This document shows, piece by piece, positions 24,206-29,021 of a DNA stretch of 29,021 bases. The notes beneath the pieces are model-generated. The model was not told where the DNA came from and made no database searches. It worked only from the letters and a program-made list of their open reading frames with translations. Each line of letters opens with the position of its first letter. Position 1 is the first letter of the stretch. The position numbers and the translations under genes were made by a program. The stretch is from Bacillota bacterium (GTDB lineage Bacteria; Bacillota; Clostridia; Tissierellales; Peptoniphilaceae): contig JAEZWM010000019.1 of assembly GCA_023443025.1 (NCBI GenBank), positions 1-29,021 of the forward strand. The letters run 5' to 3'.

Positions 24206-24571
24206 ATGAGATACTTTGGAATAATTTTGATTGGTATAGCATTATATTTGTTTTTTGCATATCGTAAACCTAAAAATGTTAAACAAATCGGCGGTGATGA
24301 GGCAAAAGCTATGCAGGAGGCAGGTGCTACTATAGTTGATGTTAGAAGTAAAAGAGAGTTTGATGAAGGACATATTCCGGGAAGCATCAATATCCCTATT
24401 GGAAGTAGTGATTTTATTCCAATGCTGCCAAAGGATAGAAATAGCCCTATTATAGTTTATTGTAGAAGTGGAGCAAGAGCTTCTTCTTTTGAAAAGACTA
24501 TTCTTCAAGAAGGTTATACTAATTTGTATCATCTAGGATCACTGAATAAGTGGACCGGACCGATTGAATAA
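24206..24571 (+). CDS. Membrane-anchored single-domain rhodanese
   Basis: This 121-residue protein has an N-terminal membrane helix (residues about 3-18, followed by positive residues that suggest the domain is in the cytoplasm) and one rhodanese domain. The domain shows VDVRSKREFDEGHIPGSINIP (starting at residue 44) and active-site Cys86 in CRSGAR. Such proteins handle sulfane sulfur; the acceptor is unknown. The start is supported by AAGGAGA upstream. It stands alone between the tRNA operon and the ilv leader. No clear terminator hairpin follows before the ilv promoter. Confidence 0.88.
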   Translation: MRYFGIILIGIALYLFFAYRKPKNVKQIGGDEAKAMQEAGATIVDVRSKREFDEGHIPGSINIPIGSSDFIPMLPKDRNSPIIVYCRSGARASSFEKTILQEGYTNLYHLGSLNKWTGPIE

Positions 24572-24657
24572 TTAAGAGTTAAAATCATTTTTCTCATCAT
24601 TTTTTAAATTCGTTGATTGATTTATATATAAAAGCAATAAAAAGATTTGAAATTCTA

Positions 24658-24686
24658 TTGACAAGCTTATATTTATATGGTAAATT
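24658..24686 (+). promoter_or_regulatory. Promoter of the ilv operon
   Basis: TTGACA (24658-24663), a 17-base spacer and TAAATT (24681-24686), with TG one base before the -10 box (extended -10). It lies about 34 bases before the leader peptide start. No other clear structure is seen in 24572-24657. Confidence 0.7.
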
Positions 24687-24719
24687 ACAATATATATTCA
24701 GAATTAAGGAGAAACTAAA

Positions 24720-24818
24720 ATGACAACTCTAACCAGCGCAATGATTATTATAGTCGTCCTGATTAGCATTATCATTATTGATAGTGCTTATTGGCGTTGC
24801 GCTGGAATTGAGGGATAG
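24720..24818 (+). CDS. ilv operon leader peptide, 32 residues
   Basis: This small ORF follows a strong AAGGAG site (24706-24711). It encodes 32 residues, of which 13 are branched-chain: Leu4, Ile9-11, Val12-13, Leu14, Ile15, Ile17-20 and Ile30. Eleven of these lie in a 12-residue stretch (9-20). It is immediately followed by a terminator and then ilvB. Like E. coli ilvL it should act as a sensor: low charged tRNA-Ile, -Val or -Leu would stall the ribosome and change the RNA fold. The peptide itself probably has no function. Recognition is from codon content, ribosome site and overlapping hairpins, not from homology. Confidence 0.88.
   Translation: MTTLTSAMIIIVVLISIIIIDSAYWRCAGIEG
24733..24805 (+). 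promoter_or_regulatory. Protector (1:2) hairpin of the ilv attenuator
   Basis: CCAGCGCAATG (24733-24743) pairs with CGTTGCGCTGG (24795-24805) over 11 bp with one G-U pair, enclosing all the clustered Ile/Val/Leu codons. When formed it sequesters region 2 and allows termination. Confidence 0.8.
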
Positions 24819-24849
24819 GATTAGTATATCTAGACCTTACAGCTAACGC
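24794..24849 (+). promoter_or_regulatory. Antiterminator (2:3) pairing of the ilv attenuator
   Basis: GCGTTGCGCTG (24794-24804) can pair with CAGCTAACGC (24840-24849) over 10 bp, with one G-U pair and one bulged C (24800). This uses bases of both arms and the loop of the terminator, so the two folds exclude each other. Confidence 0.75.
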
Positions 24850-24863
24850 TGTAGGGTCTTTTT
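24832..24863 (+). terminator. ilv attenuator terminator (3:4)
   Basis: AGACCTTACAGC (24832-24843) pairs with GCTGTAGGGTCT (24848-24859) over 12 bp with one G-U pair. The loop is 4 bases and a T run follows. It lies between the leader peptide stop and the ilvB ribosome site. Confidence 0.9.
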
Positions 24864-24878
24864 GTTTAGGAGGAGATT

Positions 24879-26531
24879 ATGATATTAAAAGGAGCTAGGA
24901 TTTTAGTTGAGGAGCTTATTAGACATGGCGCTACGACTGTCTTTGGGTTTCCGGGAGGAGCGGTTTTAGATATTTATGATGAGTTATATAAATGCTCTGA
25001 CAGGATAGACCATGTAATTACTGCTCACGAACAAGGTGCCAGCCATGCTGCTGATGGGTATGCAAGGGTTACAGGCAAAACTGGAGTGGTAATTGCTACA
25101 AGTGGTCCCGGAGCTACGAATCTGGTAACCGGTATTGCTAACGCTTATCTGGACTCTGTTCCCATGGTTGCAATAACCGGAAACGTTGCAGAATCAATGC
25201 TGGGTAAAGACAGTTTTCAAGAGGTAGATATAGTTGGAATAACACTTCCCATTGTGAAACACAGCTATATTGCAAGAGATGTATGTGAGCTAGAAAATAT
25301 AATTACTGAAGCGTTTGAGCTTGCAAACTCCGGAAGGAAAGGGCCTGTACTTATAGATATTCCAAAAAGCACTCAGCAAGCTATGTGTGAATATAAAGGT
25401 TCTTCTGAGTATAAGAAAAAGAAAAAACGTAACAATTATAATTTAGAAGAAGCGACTGAATTAATCAAAAACAGCAAAAGACCATATATTTACTGCGGTG
25501 GTGGTGCAATAGCTTCTGATATGGGAGACAATATTGTAAAACTCTCACAAAAACTCGATGCTCCTGTTGGTTTAAGTATGATGGGGCTCACTGCAGTACC
25601 CGGTTCCTATAAACTTAATATGGGAATGACCGGGATGCATGGCAGACTTGCTTCGATAATTGCTCAAGCTGAAGCAGACTTACTGATTGGAATCGGTGTA
25701 AGGTTTAGTGACAGAGCAACCGGCAATGTTGATGAGTATAGGAAAAACTGTAAGATCATTCACATAGATATAGACGAGGCTGAGTTTGGAAAGAATATTC
25801 CCGGAATTGTAGAATTATGTGGAGATGCTAATCAGATTGTTGAGGAACTGATAAACAAGCTTCCTAATTTCGAACATAAAAGCTGGGTAGAAAAATTAAT
25901 AAAACAAAAAGAGATTGACGATACCCCTAGAAAAGTTGGAGGTTTTGTTCCTAGAAATATCATAAGAATGGTAAATAATTTTGTTAAACCGGAAACCGTT
26001 GTGGCAACCGATGTTGGACAACACCAAATGTGGACTATGCAGCACTATAGATTTAGAAAACCAAGAACACTTCTTACTTCCGGCGGGCTTGGTACTATGG
26101 GTTATGGAATGGGTGCGGCGATTGGTGGCTGTATAGCAAATGATAGAAAGAGGACTATACTTTTTACCGGTGATGGAAGTTTTGGTATGAACCTCAATGA
26201 ACTTGCTACAGCTGTATCTCAGAAGCTTCCTATTATGATAGTTCTATTTAACAATAATACACTTGGAATGGTAAGGCAGTGGCAAAATATGTTTTATGAA
26301 AGCAGGTTTTCATCGACTACTCTTGATAGAGGAACGGATTTTGTTGCTCTTGCAAAAGCTTTTGGAGCCGGTGGTGCTAGAATCACAAGCATGGAAGAAT
26401 TAACTGATCTATTAACGGATGGGATTCCAAAGGATGGACCATTTGTGATCGAGTGTATGATAGACATTGACGAGTTAGTATTGCCAATGATACCGGCAGG
26501 TGGATCTTTTAAAGACTTGGTAGTGGATTAA
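24879..26531 (+). CDS. ilvB: Acetolactate synthase large subunit
   Basis: This ThDP/FAD enzyme condenses two pyruvates to acetolactate, or pyruvate with 2-ketobutyrate, as the first common step of valine, leucine and isoleucine synthesis. Its 550 residues include the catalytic Glu51 (AHEQGASHAADGYAR), the SGPGATN segment, the central FAD-binding domain and the ThDP motif GDGSFGMN...NNNTLGMVRQWQ. The presence of a small subunit gene next to it supports the biosynthetic rather than catabolic type. AGGAGGAG precedes the ATG. It is the first structural gene after the attenuator. Confidence 0.97.
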   Translation: MILKGARILVEELIRHGATTVFGFPGGAVLDIYDELYKCSDRIDHVITAHEQGASHAADGYARVTGKTGVVIATSGPGATNLVTGIANAYLDSVPMVAITGNVAESMLGKDSFQEVDIVGITLPIVKHSYIARDVCELENIITEAFELANSGRKGPVLIDIPKSTQQAMCEYKGSSEYKKKKKRNNYNLEEATELIKNSKRPYIYCGGGAIASDMGDNIVKLSQKLDAPVGLSMMGLTAVPGSYKLNMGMTGMHGRLASIIAQAEADLLIGIGVRFSDRATGNVDEYRKNCKIIHIDIDEAEFGKNIPGIVELCGDANQIVEELINKLPNFEHKSWVEKLIKQKEIDDTPRKVGGFVPRNIIRMVNNFVKPETVVATDVGQHQMWTMQHYRFRKPRTLLTSGGLGTMGYGMGAAIGGCIANDRKRTILFTGDGSFGMNLNELATAVSQKLPIMIVLFNNNTLGMVRQWQNMFYESRFSSTTLDRGTDFVALAKAFGAGGARITSMEELTDLLTDGIPKDGPFVIECMIDIDELVLPMIPAGGSFKDLVVD

Positions 26532-26542
26532 GGAGTGATATT

Positions 26543-27073
26543 ATGTCAGAAAAATTTATTATTGGACTAATCGTAAACAACCATTATGGAGTACTTAATA
26601 GGATTGCCGGACTATACAACAAAAGAGGTTACAATATCGATTCGCTTACTGTTGGAGAAACTGAGGATCCTAGGTATTCAAGGATGACAATTGTTTCAAA
26701 TGGTAATGAATATGTCAAAACTCAGGTTGTTAAACAATTAAATAAACTACATGATGTTAAAATGGCTACTATCATTGAAGAGGAGAATGCTGTATCAGTT
26801 GAACATCTACTTATTAAACTAAAGACAAGCGGTGAAGGAAACTCTGACATGGCAGCCCTATTAAATATTTATGGTGCAAAGGTCATGGATTTAGGCAAGG
26901 GTTTTATCATCGTTGATATGACTGGAAGTAGCGAAAAGATTAATGAATTTATACGAAAATGTATACCATTTGGTATACTAGAGTTATGTAGATCAGGTTC
27001 CCTATCCTTGTCTAAGGATGATCAGAACCAACTAAGTGCAAATTACGTAGATAAATTAGAGGAGGAGTTTTAA
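26543..27073 (+). CDS. ilvN: Acetolactate synthase regulatory subunit
   Basis: This 176-residue small subunit raises activity of IlvB and gives feedback inhibition by valine. An ACT domain covers about residues 4-75, with NNHYGVLNRIAGLYNKRGYNID holding the valine-site residues and the GETEDPRYSRMTI segment; the C-terminal domain follows. The length is slightly above the usual 160-170. It starts 11 bases after ilvB with AAGGAGTG upstream and ends one base before ilvC. Confidence 0.95.
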   Translation: MSEKFIIGLIVNNHYGVLNRIAGLYNKRGYNIDSLTVGETEDPRYSRMTIVSNGNEYVKTQVVKQLNKLHDVKMATIIEEENAVSVEHLLIKLKTSGEGNSDMAALLNIYGAKVMDLGKGFIIVDMTGSSEKINEFIRKCIPFGILELCRSGSLSLSKDDQNQLSANYVDKLEEEF

Positions 27074-27074
27074 A

Positions 27075-28073
27075 ATGGCAAAAATGTATTATGAGAAGGA
27101 CTGTAACGAACTATTATTAGAAGGCAAGACCGTAGCGGTAATTGGATACGGCTCACAAGGGCATGCACATGCTTTAAATTTAAGGGATAGCGGGGTAAAT
27201 GTTGTTATTGGACTTTACGAAGGGTCATCATCAGCAGAGAAGGCTAGGGAAGATGGGTTTGAAGTTCTAAACTCGGATGATGCAGTTAGAAAAGCTGACA
27301 TTGTAATTATGCTGGTGAATGATGAAAAAATGGCAAAACTCTACAAAGAGAAAGTAGAACCAAATTTAAGAGAAGGAATGACTCTAGCATTTGCTCATGG
27401 ATTTAATATCCATTTTAAACAAATAGTTCCTCCACAAAATGTAAATGTAATTATGATTGCACCAAAAGGTCCGGGACATACAGTAAGAAGTCAGTACTTA
27501 GAAGGAAAAGGGGTTCCATGCTTAGTAGCTGTTTATCAAGATGCTACTGAAAATGCAAAAGATATCGCACTTGCTTATGCAGCAGGAATCGGTGGAGCAA
27601 GAGCAGGTATACTTGAGACCACATTCAAAGAAGAAACGGAAACAGATTTATTTGGAGAACAAGCGGTACTTTGTGGTGGTGTAACTGCCCTTATGAAAGC
27701 TGGTTTTGATACCCTAGTAGAAGCGGGATATCAACCTGAATCTGCATATTTCGAATGCGTTCATGAAATGAAACTTATTATCGATTTAGTTGTAAAAGGC
27801 GGCTTATCTTATATGAGATATTCAATAAGTGATACAGCAGAATACGGTGACTACGCAGTTGGAGATAGAATCATAACTGAAGAAACTAAAAAAGAAATGA
27901 AAAAAGTTCTTAGTGAAATTCAAAGCGGAGAGTTTGCTAAAAACTGGATAGAAGAAAATGAGAAGGGAAGACCTACCTTTACCGACAGAAGAGAAAAAGA
28001 ATCTCAACTTCTTGTAGAAAAAGTTGGTAAAGATTTAAGGGCAAAGATGAGCTGGCAAGATGAACAAAGATAA
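27075..28073 (+). CDS. ilvC: Ketol-acid reductoisomerase, class I
   Basis: This enzyme isomerises and reduces acetolactate or acetohydroxybutyrate to the dihydroxy acids. At 332 residues it is the short class I form. The N-terminal Rossmann domain has GYGSQGHAHALNL (about 24-36); the C-terminal knotted domain contains the Mg-binding DLFGEQAVLCGG and ECVHEMKLIIDL segments. In the cofactor loop the usual Arg (GLRxGS) reads GLYEGSSS, which may affect NADPH preference. The ilvN 3' end supplies its GGAGGAG ribosome site, and it overlaps ilvD by 14 bases. Confidence 0.96.
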   Translation: MAKMYYEKDCNELLLEGKTVAVIGYGSQGHAHALNLRDSGVNVVIGLYEGSSSAEKAREDGFEVLNSDDAVRKADIVIMLVNDEKMAKLYKEKVEPNLREGMTLAFAHGFNIHFKQIVPPQNVNVIMIAPKGPGHTVRSQYLEGKGVPCLVAVYQDATENAKDIALAYAAGIGGARAGILETTFKEETETDLFGEQAVLCGGVTALMKAGFDTLVEAGYQPESAYFECVHEMKLIIDLVVKGGLSYMRYSISDTAEYGDYAVGDRIITEETKKEMKKVLSEIQSGEFAKNWIEENEKGRPTFTDRREKESQLLVEKVGKDLRAKMSWQDEQR

Positions 28074-29021
28074 TTTAGGAAAAGACGGATTAAAACTAAG
28101 GGATATCTCCAGTAGTCCAAAACGTGCTCTAATGAAGGCGATGGGCTATGATGATGAGCAGATGAGAAGACCCTTAATAGGTGTGGTAAACTCATTTAAT
28201 GAGATAGTCCCCGGACATATACATTTAAAAACAATCGCGGCAGCAGTTAAAGAAGGAATTCTTATGGCAGGAGGCACACCTATGGAGTTTAATACCATTG
28301 GTGTATGTGATGGCCTAGCTATGGGACATGAGGGTATGAAGTACTCCCTACCATCAAGAGAACTCATCGCAGACACTACAGAATGCATGGTAAGGGCGCA
28401 TGCACTTGATGCACTAGTCTTTATACCTAATTGTGATAAAGTCGTGCCGGGTATGCTTATGGCAGCTGCAAGACTGAACAAGCCTTCAATATTTATTTCA
28501 GGTGGACCGATGCTTTCGCTTGATGGATCTGATTTAAATACCGTTTTTGAAGGTGTAGGAGCTTTTCATGCAGGCAATATGACCGAAAATGAACTATATG
28601 AATTAGAAGAAAATGCCTGTCCAGGATGTGGATCTTGCTCCGGTATGTTTACTGCCAATTCTATGAACTGTTTAAGCGAAGCTCTGGGAATGGCACTTCC
28701 GGGAAATGGAACGGTCCCGGCTGTATATGCAAAAAGGCTAAGAATGGCTAAACTAGCGGGTAGAAAGATTCTTGAAGTGCTTGAGAAAGATATAAAACCA
28801 TCTGATATACTAAATGAAAAATCATTAAGAAATGCGCTTACAGTTGATATGGCTCTAGGATGCTCAACAAATTCAGTACTTCATCTATTTGCGCTGGCAC
28901 ACGAGCTGGGTGTGGAGATTGACTTAAATACTATTAATGAAGTAAGTGAAAAAACGCCTAATCTATGTAAACTAGCACCTGCAGGATGCCATCATATGCA
29001 GGACCTAGAAAGAGCAGGCGG
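28060..29021 (+). CDS. ilvD: Dihydroxy-acid dehydratase, 5' part
   Basis: The window holds the first 320 residues of an enzyme of about 555; the frame is open to the edge. IlvD dehydrates the dihydroxy acids to the 2-keto acids. Visible Fe-S and Mg site residues are Cys83-Asp84 (GVCDG), Cys125-Asp126-Lys127 (NCDKV, with the lysine normally carbamylated) and Cys187, Cys190, Cys193 (CPGCGSCSG). The NSFNEIVPGHIHL segment resembles the E. coli type rather than the TPCN type. ATG 28060 lies inside the end of ilvC, so translation is probably coupled; AAGATGAGCTGG offers only a weak ribosome site. Confidence 0.94.
   Translation, partial: MNKDNLGKDGLKLRDISSSPKRALMKAMGYDDEQMRRPLIGVVNSFNEIVPGHIHLKTIAAAVKEGILMAGGTPMEFNTIGVCDGLAMGHEGMKYSLPSRELIADTTECMVRAHALDALVFIPNCDKVVPGMLMAAARLNKPSIFISGGPMLSLDGSDLNTVFEGVGAFHAGNMTENELYELEENACPGCGSCSGMFTANSMNCLSEALGMALPGNGTVPAVYAKRLRMAKLAGRKILEVLEKDIKPSDILNEKSLRNALTVDMALGCSTNSVLHLFALAHELGVEIDLNTINEVSEKTPNLCKLAPAGCHHMQDLERAG

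Noticed and set aside
24181..24532. Minus-strand frames over the rhodanese gene
   Set aside because: The plus-strand gene has a strong ribosome site and an intact active site. The antisense frames have neither.
24572..24878. T-box or other riboswitch upstream of ilvB
   Set aside because: No T-box core (AGGGUGG-type) or specifier stem was found. The hairpins are fully explained by the leader-peptide attenuator.
1..29021. CRISPR array, insertion sequences, prophage or recent horizontal transfer
   Set aside because: No regularly spaced repeats, transposase, integrase or attachment-site repeats were seen, and base composition and codon use look even throughout.

Overview
The window looks like a piece of chromosome from an anaerobic, low-GC, clostridial-type Firmicute that ferments amino acids. 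The evidence is the AT-rich sequence, AGA/CTA-rich codon use, strong AGGAGG ribosome sites, consensus sigma-A promoters, and a nearly complete block for glutamate fermentation through 3-methylaspartate. No insertion sequence, phage gene, CRISPR array or rRNA was seen, and no CDS in the window is visibly broken. Two genes run off the edges (glmL at the left, ilvD at the right).

Left block (1-4653, +): glmL (3' part), glmE, mal and the two subunits of a class I fumarase-type hydratase. Together they would convert glutamate to 3-methylaspartate, mesaconate and then citramalate. All catalytic residues I could recall for GlmE and methylaspartate ammonia-lyase fall at the expected residue numbers. 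A terminator follows, with larE (4703-5494) starting only 16-20 nt beyond it. Next come an SPFH-domain protein with two C-terminal zinc ribbons and a DUF1622 membrane protein, ending at a terminator shared with a convergent UvrD-like helicase (7329-9194, -).

Middle block (9442-18755, +): an unrecognised two-helix membrane protein closed by a perfect 16-bp inverted repeat; a nitroreductase-map-phosphodiesterase group; a cyclophilin-ltaE-phosphoesterase-hemZ group; and a DUF1836 regulator with a PAQR/hemolysin III membrane protein. The DUF1836 promoter is fully consensus and is flanked by related palindromes that could be autoregulatory operators.

Minus-strand methionine operon (23559 down to 18781): a separate MetH activation-domain protein with a cysteine-rich tail, a cobalamin-dependent methionine synthase lacking that domain, and a fused homocysteine methyltransferase/methylenetetrahydrofolate reductase. 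Both this operon and the glutamate mutase need B12. Divergent from it are tRNA-His(GUG) and tRNA-Leu(UAG) behind a perfect consensus promoter, followed by a small membrane-anchored rhodanese.

Right block (24658-end, +): a branched-chain amino acid operon, ilvB-ilvN-ilvC-ilvD. Its 5' leader encodes a 32-residue peptide with 13 Ile/Val/Leu codons. Mutually exclusive protector, antiterminator and terminator hairpins can be drawn base by base. This is a textbook ribosome-mediated attenuator where a Firmicute would more often have a T-box, and it is the most striking regulatory element in the window.
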